A stretch of 64,000 bases of DNA, taken from positions 1 through 64,000 of the forward strand of contig DATBFG010000072.1 in NCBI GenBank assembly GCA_036558645.1, in the 5' to 3' direction. Position numbers and translations under genes: made by a program. The notes under the pieces were generated by a model. The model had not been told where the DNA came from. It worked only from the letters and a program-made list of their open reading frames with translations, and made no database searches. The stretch comes from DATBFG01 sp036558645 (GTDB taxonomy: Bacteria > Acidobacteriota > Terriglobia > Terriglobales > Acidobacteriaceae). Shown in pieces: positions 32,236 to 39,693 of the stretch (position 1 is the stretch's first letter; each line of letters opens with the position of its first letter).

Positions 32236-32997
32236 TCAATGGCGATTCTTCCCGGTAATGTTTTCGGGCTCACGGTTTTCTGCAGCAGCCACCTCGGCAC
32301 GCCGTTGCGTAATCCAATACAGCCCGGATAGAAGCGCGCCGCCCATGAGGATTACCGTGGGACCATCTCCGAGAGCATTCGCGGTAAGCATCGGCATGGG
32401 CTGTTTAGGAGGCGCTCCGAAACCCAGCTTCTCGAAAGGCACATCGGATATGAAGAACACGGATGTGCCACCCGCCTCCTCGCTGCCATAAATATGTTTC
32501 ACGTAATGCGAGTCATTCAAAATTCGCCGTTCGGCCTCTTCCAAGATTTCCTCGCGTGTGCCGGAAAGAGAAGCACCGGTGGGGCAGGCTTCCACGCAGG
32601 CTGCCAGTTTTCCGGCGAGTTGGCGCTCAGCGCACATATCGCATTTCTTGACGTAGGGAACTAGCTTGGACCACTCGTAGCGGGGAACGTTAAACGGACA
32701 GGCAACAAGGCAATAGCGGCAACCGATGCATTTCGAGCCGTCATAGGTGACTGGCCCAGCTTCCGTCTTTTTCAAAGCACCGACAAGGCATGCGGATGCG
32801 CAGGCAGGATCCTGGCAGTGCATGCACATTCGCCGGACGAACTTGTCGCCGCGCTCCTCGATCACCGTCAGCGCGGTCACCGACAGCTTGGCTTCAGTCT
32901 CCATCGGGAATCCGTGAATCTGCTTGCATACCTGCTCACAGCTTCGGCATCCGATACATTTCGTAATGTCCACCAAGATGGATCTGCCGTTTTCCAT
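32236..32997 (-). CDS. HybA-like four-cluster ferredoxin with a C-terminal membrane helix
   Basis: Electron-transfer subunit of 253 residues. Four Cys-rich motifs typical of the DmsB/HybA group are visible: CIGCRSCEQVC near 15, CMHCQDPACASAC near 59, CIGCRYCLVACPF near 90, and CDMCAERQLAGKLAACVEAC near 117. Together they suggest four [4Fe-4S] clusters. A helix (PTVILMGGALLSGLYWI) near residue 225 could anchor it. There is no N-terminal Tat signal, unlike E. coli HybA, so its side of the membrane is unclear. It lies between the HybB-like and GcvH-like genes. Confidence 0.9.
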   Translation of the reverse strand: MENGRSILVDITKCIGCRSCEQVCKQIHGFPMETEAKLSVTALTVIEERGDKFVRRMCMHCQDPACASACLVGALKKTEAGPVTYDGSKCIGCRYCLVACPFNVPRYEWSKLVPYVKKCDMCAERQLAGKLAACVEACPTGASLSGTREEILEEAERRILNDSHYVKHIYGSEEAGGTSVFFISDVPFEKLGFGAPPKQPMPMLTANALGDGPTVILMGGALLSGLYWITQRRAEVAAAENREPENITGKNRH

Positions 32998-33032
32998 AAT
33001 TTCTCCTCGCCATAACCTGCCGCGATTCGCGA

Positions 33033-33689
33033 CTATAAGAAGAACTCGTCCACCAGTTTCTGTTTCAACTCAGGCGTCACTTTCGACAACAGCCCTTTGA
33101 CGGGGAGCCCGCCGTCCTGTGCTAGTTCCGGTGTAAGCGGCGACAGAATTCGATTCAAGCGCGTGATGCTGTTCTGCAGCCAGGGCGCGATCATGGCCCC
33201 CTGAACAAGGTTTTTCTGATTGAGGCTGAGGTCTGGTGACTTCACGATGGCAATCCAGCCATTCTTGTAAGGATCATCCGTAATGGCGGCGGCATCACGC
33301 AGCACGTCGTTATTGACTGCCGTCACGACACCTTCGACAGGCGACAGGAATTCCAGCGGCATTCCGCCAGAAACGACTTTCACGATACGTTGCCCCTGGC
33401 GCACCCATCGATTCAGGCCCGCCACTTCGACGCGGTCGATCTTGCCGAGCAGGTTGGCGGCAAAACTGTCGAGGCCGATCCGAGCTGTATCGGGAGTTTC
33501 CTTCAATGCCCAGGTATGTCCGGGATGGAAACTGTACCCCTGCGGAATATCAAAGCCGTACTCGCGATCGATACGGGGTGTTGGAGGTGCAGAGAAGACT
33601 TCCGGAGCCTCTGGTTGCTCCTGAATCTTCCGTAGCGAGCTAAGACTGATGATGAGCAAGAATGTCAGGAGGACAAATAGGATCGACAT
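33033..33689 (-). CDS. Membrane-anchored GcvH-like protein lacking the lipoyl lysine
   Basis: Protein of 218 residues, first gene of the Hyb-like operon. An N-terminal helix (MSILFVLLTFLLIISLSS) anchors it. Residues about 50-160 follow the glycine cleavage H-protein fold: GYSFHPGHTWALKETPDTAR, IGLDSFAANLLGKIDRVEV, WVRQGQRIVKVV, then FLSPVEGVVTAVN. Where GcvH has ESVKAVSDIY with the lipoylated Lys, this protein has VSGGMPLEFL, so it probably cannot carry lipoate. The C-terminal 60 residues are extra. AGGAGG precedes the ATG. It may act as a scaffold in an electron-transfer complex with the next two gene products. Confidence 0.72.
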   Translation of the reverse strand: MSILFVLLTFLLIISLSSLRKIQEQPEAPEVFSAPPTPRIDREYGFDIPQGYSFHPGHTWALKETPDTARIGLDSFAANLLGKIDRVEVAGLNRWVRQGQRIVKVVSGGMPLEFLSPVEGVVTAVNNDVLRDAAAITDDPYKNGWIAIVKSPDLSLNQKNLVQGAMIAPWLQNSITRLNRILSPLTPELAQDGGLPVKGLLSKVTPELKQKLVDEFFL

Positions 33690-33894
33690 GGTGGACCTCC
33701 TCGCGAATCGCGACTACGTTTGTCGCAGCATGCTGAAGAGTGCACGTCAGGGGCAAAACCTAGATTTATTCAGAGATGTTGACGGAATGGAACTTACAAG
33801 CCGAGGGAGCGAGATGATGACGATTCTTGCCTCTGCAATATGCAGTAGTCACTGCGTTTTGCAGGAGCAAATTGAAGGTTACTTCGGGATTGGG

Positions 33895-34827
33895 CTAGAT
33901 AGAAAGTATGCGTGCCTTTTCGGCCTGGTTTGAGGCAATCGAATTCAGCGCCGGATACGAGGCAGGAACTGTCATAGTGCGCTCTGGGGGCATGCCGCCG
34001 GTGTTCACCGCCTGTACAAGCATCTCGATGGCCTTGCCTGCATTTGCGGGGACGATGACGGTCGCCGTGAGCAGGCCACTTCTTACCCAAGCCTGACCGG
34101 TCTTCGGCATGCCATCACAACCAATGAAAGGGATGCTCAGCCAGCGATCGCGCGCCGGGCCGGAGGTCAGTTGCTGAAAGGCTTTCTTGGCGCCACTAGC
34201 CATAGAGTCGTCTTGAGCAGCCACAACGTCAATCGGAGTCTGGTGAGAGGTAGTCAATCGCAACCAGGAAGAAACGGCCTTGTATGCGCTGGCATCCGTC
34301 CACTGTCCTCGTATGACTTTCACCTGGATATCGGCAGGCTTGGTCTCATACATGCCGGCGGTTCGCTGCTTGGCAGCCGAACTCTCCGAGGGGCCCTCGA
34401 TGTAAAGCACGGAGCCTCCCTTGGGAAGCAATGCAGAAAGCTGGCGTCCTTGTATGCGTCCGATCTCCTCATGATCGGAGGTGACGGAAAAGATTGGAAC
34501 CTTGTTTGTTTTTCTGAGTTCCGAGACGTACTCAACGTCGCGATTCAACAGCACCCAACCCATCCCAGCGCTGATCGCAGCTTTGGCAACTTGGGGCAGT
34601 GCAGTTCCTCCAGCAGGTTCCAGCAGAATCGCGTCCGGATGTGCGGTGGAGTGCGATTGGATGACATTGAGTAACTGCTGGCTCTGCACGATGCTGTCGT
34701 TTTCTGCGTGAATAATTTTCAGGTCGATACCGAGTCGGCGAGCCGCCTCTTCCGCCGAAGCTGCCTGCTCGATCTGGTAATCGTTGTCGTTGTTCGTCAG
34801 GGAAAGCAGAAAAGACAGTTTCTTCAT
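33895..34827 (-). CDS. Periplasmic-binding-protein-like sugar sensor or binding protein, without signal peptide
   Basis: Protein of 310 residues with the type 1 periplasmic binding fold (Peripla_BP_4): DYQIEQAASAEEAARRLGID, HPDAILLEPAGGTALPQVA, GSVLYIEGPSESSAAKQRTA and GLLTATVIVPANAGKAIEML. The start, MKKLSFLLSLTNNDNDYQ, is directly the first strand, with no signal peptide, lipobox or HTH domain. No ABC permease or ATPase is adjacent. It is thus either cytoplasmic or has lost its export signal. The gene is divergent from the creatininase-family gene. Confidence 0.8.
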   Translation of the reverse strand: MKKLSFLLSLTNNDNDYQIEQAASAEEAARRLGIDLKIIHAENDSIVQSQQLLNVIQSHSTAHPDAILLEPAGGTALPQVAKAAISAGMGWVLLNRDVEYVSELRKTNKVPIFSVTSDHEEIGRIQGRQLSALLPKGGSVLYIEGPSESSAAKQRTAGMYETKPADIQVKVIRGQWTDASAYKAVSSWLRLTTSHQTPIDVVAAQDDSMASGAKKAFQQLTSGPARDRWLSIPFIGCDGMPKTGQAWVRSGLLTATVIVPANAGKAIEMLVQAVNTGGMPPERTMTVPASYPALNSIASNQAEKARILSI

Positions 34828-34975
34828 GAGAGTGCCTATTGCGGATCATATTCCGATCCGCCTTTGGGTTCATGATGACGATGGTAATAGGGTGATAAGA
34901 CGTGTTGTCGATCCGCCAATCACATCTCGCATGTTGAACCGGTGCTACAATTCGCTGCTTGGAAGGAGATGTCTC

Positions 34976-35851
34976 ATGCGCTATGCGCAAAACGTTTTAA
35001 TAGCACTGGTTCTCTTCGTTGGCTGTATCACAGCTTCCAGCCAAACAAAGCTTTCGGTCCACTGGGAGGAACTTACGGCTGCGGACTTCCGTGCAGGGAT
35101 CCAGCAAGCGCAGGGAACCTGCGTCCTTCCGTTCGGGATTTTGGAAAAGCACGGGCCGCATCTACCGCTAGGGACGGATCTACTAAACGTTCGGTATGCG
35201 ACCCTTCATGCGGCGGAGCAGGAATACGCGATCGTATTTCCAGAGTATTACTTTGGCCAGATTTTCGAGGCGCAGCAGGAACCTGGGACCGTTGCCTACA
35301 GCTCGCACCTGCAGCTTGAATTACTGCAGGAAACTACCGATGAGATGGCGCGGAACGGGTGCAAGAAGGTCATTATCGTGAATGGACACGGGGGCAATGA
35401 GAGCCTTCTGCCGTATTTTGCCCAGAGCCAACTGGCGAAGCCCCACGATTACGTCGTGTACGTCCTGGGACTGGTAGATACTCCTCCCGGCGGGCCGAAG
35501 AAAAAAACCTCCATAGACATGCACGCGGGCGAAACGGAGACATCCACTACTCTGATCTCGCACCCGGATTTGGTTCACACGGACCGGGCGCGAAGCGAAT
35601 CTGGCGAGGATCAGGCGCGTTTGCACCTTCCCGATAACCTGTACACCGGCATATGGTGGTACGCACGCTTTCCAAACCACTACTCCGGAGACGGCTCTGC
35701 TGCCAGCAAGGAACTCGGGGAGTTCAAAATGAAAGCCTGGCAGGATGCCATTGTGACTGCGATTCGCGCTGTAAAAGCCGACCAGGACACGTTGAAAATT
35801 CAGAACGAGTATTTCCAGAAGATTAGCCATCCACTGGACACAAGGCCTTAA
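34976..35851 (+). CDS. Secreted creatininase-family amidohydrolase
   Basis: Protein of 291 residues of the creatininase/MftE superfamily, expected to cleave an amide bond with a two-metal centre. Metal-site motifs are GILEKHGPHLPLGTD, VNGHGGNES and DMHAGETETS. An N-terminal signal (QNVLIALVLFVGCITASSQ) is unusual, since most family members are cytoplasmic. AAGGAG lies seven bases before the ATG at 34976; the frame extends further upstream but lacks similarity there. Substrate unknown. Confidence 0.88.
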   Translation: MRYAQNVLIALVLFVGCITASSQTKLSVHWEELTAADFRAGIQQAQGTCVLPFGILEKHGPHLPLGTDLLNVRYATLHAAEQEYAIVFPEYYFGQIFEAQQEPGTVAYSSHLQLELLQETTDEMARNGCKKVIIVNGHGGNESLLPYFAQSQLAKPHDYVVYVLGLVDTPPGGPKKKTSIDMHAGETETSTTLISHPDLVHTDRARSESGEDQARLHLPDNLYTGIWWYARFPNHYSGDGSAASKELGEFKMKAWQDAIVTAIRAVKADQDTLKIQNEYFQKISHPLDTRP

Positions 35852-35969
35852 GGCAGCGTCCAAGTTAGTCCTGGCCAGTAACTTAGGGTAACTTGGGTAA
35901 CCTTGGCCGGTACCCGGCTGGGTGCTACGCTCCTCTTCAGTACAAATCAAGCGCTTTTCGAGGAAGAGC

Positions 35970-37442
35970 ATGCGTCACCTGCAGTGTGCCTGCCTGCTCG
36001 TGGTGTCGGCGATCGTCGTGTCCGCGGGTGCACAAGCCCGTCCTGGGATCGCGCACGCCAATGCGATCAAGCGTATTCCCATAACAACATCGTCAAAGAG
36101 TGCACGTCGGCATTTCGAATCTGCCATGATGAACCTGGAGGAGATTCGAACCAAGGAAGCGCTTCAGGGATTGCGGGCTGCGACAAAAGCTGATCCGAAT
36201 TTTGGGCAGGCCTTCATCATGATCGCGCATGTGAGCCGCGATCCGGAAGAGCAGGCCAGGGCGCGAGCGACCGCAGAGAGCCTTGCCCCGCGTGTGAGCA
36301 AACCGGAGCGTCTGCTGATTCGCTGGCTCGCCGGTGTCCAAGAAGGTGATTACATTCAAGCCATTGCCGCGATGAACGATCTCTTGTCGCAATATCCCCG
36401 GGATCAGCGGCTGGCATTCCTAGTGGGAGCGTGGTTTGTTAACCAGGAGCGCTACTCACAGGCTATCGTGGTTCTAGAAACGGCCGTGACCCTCGACCCG
36501 CAGTATGCGGCCGCCTTGAATGAACTAGCATACGCATACGCCTTCAGCGGCAGTTTTGAAAAGGCTTTCGCGACCATGGACCGCTACGTCGCGCTGCAGC
36601 CGGATCAGCCGAACCCACATGACTCCTACGGCGAAATCCTTCGCCTAGCTGGACGATTTGAGGCAGCGCTCGAGGAATACCGCGCCAGTATCCGCATCGA
36701 TCCAAATTTCGGATCGGAATTAGGCGTTGCCGACACTTACGCTGTAATGGGCAAAGAACAAGAAGCGCGGGATGAGTACGAGCGTGCCATCGTGTTCGCG
36801 GGCAGTGAGCCGGACAAAGTTGCTTACGAATTGCAAATGGCGATCACGTGGATTCGGGAGGGGAATCGAAAAGAAGCAGAGCGAGCTCTACGGGAAGTCG
36901 GTCGTCACGCACATAGGTCAGGCTTAGCCAAACTGGAAGCCGAAACATTAAGGGTACGTGCCATGTACGAAGCTGACTACAAAGATTGCGTTAAGAATCT
37001 GCAGGCAGCGCGTCTCGCACTCGAGGAGCACAGGCTTTCTCGGAGCGATCATGATGATGAGCAGGCACTCATTCTGAAGGTCGAGGCAACACGCGCCGCG
37101 CAGGAAGCCGACTTTAGGACGGCGGAGTCGGTCACGGAGCAGCTGGAAGAGATGGCCACAAATACGCGGAGTCAGATCGTACTGTTTGCGTGGCATACGG
37201 CAGCAGGGGCTACGCTCGCAGCTCAAGGTAAGTATCCGGAGGCGATCTCGCACCTGGAAGAAGACACGCACAGTCCGCTCTCGATGCAGTTGCTGTGGGA
37301 TGCATACGAAAAGACCGGAGCCGCTCCAGATGCGCAGGCTTTAGCCACCAAATTAGCCGCCGTCCATGAGCCTACGATCGAGCAAGCGCTGATCGTACCG
37401 AACTTCAGAGCCAACCTGGTTAGCGAGGCACAACACCCCTGA
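35970..37442 (+). CDS. Secreted TPR-repeat protein
   Basis: Protein of 490 residues. The signal peptide is MRHLQCACLLVVSAIVVSAG, then AQA. Helical TPR-like repeats follow through most of the length, clearest at QAIVVLETAVTLDPQYAAAL, KAFATMDRYVALQPDQPNPH and AALEEYRASIRIDPNFGSEL. The C-terminal 200 residues are long charged helices with weaker repeats. GAGGA precedes the ATG at 35970. It is separated by 18 bases from the cyclase-like gene, so the two are probably one transcription unit. Likely a periplasmic protein-protein scaffold. Confidence 0.85.
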   Translation: MRHLQCACLLVVSAIVVSAGAQARPGIAHANAIKRIPITTSSKSARRHFESAMMNLEEIRTKEALQGLRAATKADPNFGQAFIMIAHVSRDPEEQARARATAESLAPRVSKPERLLIRWLAGVQEGDYIQAIAAMNDLLSQYPRDQRLAFLVGAWFVNQERYSQAIVVLETAVTLDPQYAAALNELAYAYAFSGSFEKAFATMDRYVALQPDQPNPHDSYGEILRLAGRFEAALEEYRASIRIDPNFGSELGVADTYAVMGKEQEARDEYERAIVFAGSEPDKVAYELQMAITWIREGNRKEAERALREVGRHAHRSGLAKLEAETLRVRAMYEADYKDCVKNLQAARLALEEHRLSRSDHDDEQALILKVEATRAAQEADFRTAESVTEQLEEMATNTRSQIVLFAWHTAAGATLAAQGKYPEAISHLEEDTHSPLSMQLLWDAYEKTGAAPDAQALATKLAAVHEPTIEQALIVPNFRANLVSEAQHP

Positions 37443-37460
37443 TTTCGATTTCGGCCAATT

Positions 37461-39650
37461 ATGCCCCGCATTCCATTTCTGAAACTCGGCCACGCAGCAG
37501 ATGAAATCATTCCTCCTAAACTTTCGGGGTATGTGCCATCGCTTTCATTAGAAGGCCTTCAGGTAGGAATCGACAATCTTCGCTACGATGTCCATCTCAG
37601 TGCCAAGTTTGTAGAGCAAGCACGGCAGCACATTACGAGACTGATCGCCCGCGACGGAAATGTCGTGGCGCTTTTAGAGGCGGAGGTCCCGGAGAAAACG
37701 GGCGGAAGCTTGCGGCGAAACGCAGTCGAGCCTCCTGACCTGAAGGCTTTACTGACGGCGGTGCAGGTCGCAGCCCTCAATCGTGCCAAGGCCAGCAACA
37801 ACATTTCCGTGGACCTTCTGGCCCGGCTTGCGGTCGTCAAATTTCTGCGGGTGGAACTGCACTCGCAATTTGCCCTTCTGCTCGAACGCTGTCGCATGAT
37901 GCTGAAGAGCTATGAGGGAGTTCGCCAGCAGAAAGCGACGGAATACCGCGAGAGAGTGGCGGAGTTTCAGGTCGCCAAGAAGATCATCCTGCGAAAGACT
38001 GGGCAGGAGTTGTTTCGCGTGCTGCGCGAGGTGGAGAAAGAAACTCTCGCCCGCATGCGGCGATCGCTGTTTGGCAATCGAGAAGAACCCGCATATAGCT
38101 TGTTCTTGAATCCTCTGCTTTTCACCGATGAGGGACGGGACGCTTACCTCAACGCCGAACACTACGTAATGCTCGGCAACTTCGACCGGGATCCGGATCG
38201 CTTCTCGAACATCCGCCGCATCGTTTGCTCGTTTCTTCAGACGCTCGATCTCGGCGGTGAAGCACACGATGAGGCTAAGCTCGATTCGTGGCTTAACATT
38301 CCTGAAAATGCGCACGAAATGGTAGGTGGCGGCAATCCGGAGGACTCCACGCCATCGCAAAAGGCGAGGTTGGCGGCCTGGGTAGAGTTGTTGCAATCCG
38401 AAGGTGTGATGGAGTACATCATCGCGTCGTATGAGGTCGCCCCACTCTTGCCGGAGTACTCACCGCGCATCAATGCCCAACAATTGAAGAATGCGCTGGT
38501 TTCGCGGGAGGAACGCGAGCGCGTGCAAAAGCTCATCGAGGAGCATGGGAAGCTCTCTTCAGGATCGCTGGAGGCGGCATTAGCTCGGGTGGCCGGGTGC
38601 CGCGGAAACGACCGCGCCAAGGTTGCGGGCCGGTTCTTGCGGGACTTCCTACGATATCACCGTGACATGCGACGCCTGGAGGTGCTGTCGGGCGCGCTCG
38701 ATTCGGTGAACATGATCGGCAACGAGAAGATGCGGGAGCTTTCGGCGATGAACCGGACACTCTACGATTACCTTCCGCCCGATGAGCAGAGACCGGCCGA
38801 AGACAGGATTCTTCGCCACGTAATTATCAAAGCGGATGTGCGTGACTCGTCACGACTGACGCGGTCGTTGGTCGAGCGAGGGCTGAATCCGGCTTCGTAT
38901 TTCAGCCTGAACTTTTATGATCCTGTAAATAAGTTGTTGCCGAAGTACGCGGCGGTCAAAGTGTTTCTCGAAGGCGACGCGATTATTCTCGCGTTGCTGG
39001 AGCGGGAAGATGAGGGAGCGTTTTCGGTTAGCCGCGCGTGCGCGCTGGCTCGGGAAATCGTCGAGATTGTTCGAGGGTATAACCACCTGCTGGTACGGTC
39101 TGGTCTCCCGACGTTGGAATTGGGGCTGGGCATCTCCTATCAGGATTCCGCGCCCATGTACCTGATGGATGGAGAACAGCGAGTGATGATTTCAGACGCG
39201 CTGAATGAGAGCGACCGCCTGTCCTCCTGTAATAAGCGAGTGCGCAAACCCGTGGAGGCGCTCGAGAGTCCCTTTAACGTATATGCGTTCCAGCGTCTGA
39301 GCGACGCGGAAGCACAAGAGACACCTGACGATGCCATGATGAACTACAACCTGAACGGCATCCGCCTTAGCGAGGTGGCGTTTCAGAGACTGCAGAAGGA
39401 GATTTCGTTAGAACCGTGCGCGCTCTCCTTGCCCGAGTTGTGGGGACAAGAAGGCTTCAAACTGTACAGCGGCATGGTTCCCGTGGGCAAAGATATCTTT
39501 CGCAGGATTCTGATCCGCGTAAGCCGTATCGCTCACATCGATCCCAAGGACTTCAGCCTGCAGCGCTGGACTGAGCGCGCCTACTACGAAGTGTGCTCGA
39601 ATCCGGCGGTGTACGAGCAGTTGGAAGCGAAAGCCGCCGCTGCAAGATAA
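37461..39650 (+). CDS. Large protein with a class III nucleotidyl cyclase-like C-terminal domain
   Basis: Protein of 729 residues without signal peptide. Residues 1-450 are mostly charged helices of no recognised family, with a coiled-coil stretch near 150-190. From about 450 the sequence follows the class III cyclase pattern: VIIKADVRDSSRLTRSLVER (Asp459), then KVFLEGDAIILALLE (Asp506), then LELGLGISYQDSAP and MISDALNESDRLSS. The two Asp are 47 residues apart, as metal ligands are in cyclases. Asn582 and Arg586 reproduce the N-x3-R transition-state pair. The usual substrate-selecting residue seven before Asn is Val. Product (cAMP, cGMP or none) unknown. The last 100 residues form an additional domain. 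Confidence 0.6.
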   Translation: MPRIPFLKLGHAADEIIPPKLSGYVPSLSLEGLQVGIDNLRYDVHLSAKFVEQARQHITRLIARDGNVVALLEAEVPEKTGGSLRRNAVEPPDLKALLTAVQVAALNRAKASNNISVDLLARLAVVKFLRVELHSQFALLLERCRMMLKSYEGVRQQKATEYRERVAEFQVAKKIILRKTGQELFRVLREVEKETLARMRRSLFGNREEPAYSLFLNPLLFTDEGRDAYLNAEHYVMLGNFDRDPDRFSNIRRIVCSFLQTLDLGGEAHDEAKLDSWLNIPENAHEMVGGGNPEDSTPSQKARLAAWVELLQSEGVMEYIIASYEVAPLLPEYSPRINAQQLKNALVSREERERVQKLIEEHGKLSSGSLEAALARVAGCRGNDRAKVAGRFLRDFLRYHRDMRRLEVLSGALDSVNMIGNEKMRELSAMNRTLYDYLPPDEQRPAEDRILRHVIIKADVRDSSRLTRSLVERGLNPASYFSLNFYDPVNKLLPKYAAVKVFLEGDAIILALLEREDEGAFSVSRACALAREIVEIVRGYNHLLVRSGLPTLELGLGISYQDSAPMYLMDGEQRVMISDALNESDRLSSCNKRVRKPVEALESPFNVYAFQRLSDAEAQETPDDAMMNYNLNGIRLSEVAFQRLQKEISLEPCALSLPELWGQEGFKLYSGMVPVGKDIFRRILIRVSRIAHIDPKDFSLQRWTERAYYEVCSNPAVYEQLEAKAAAAR

Positions 39651-39693
39651 ATACAGTTATCCTCGGCGTCTCGGTGGCAAATAATGCAGTTTT

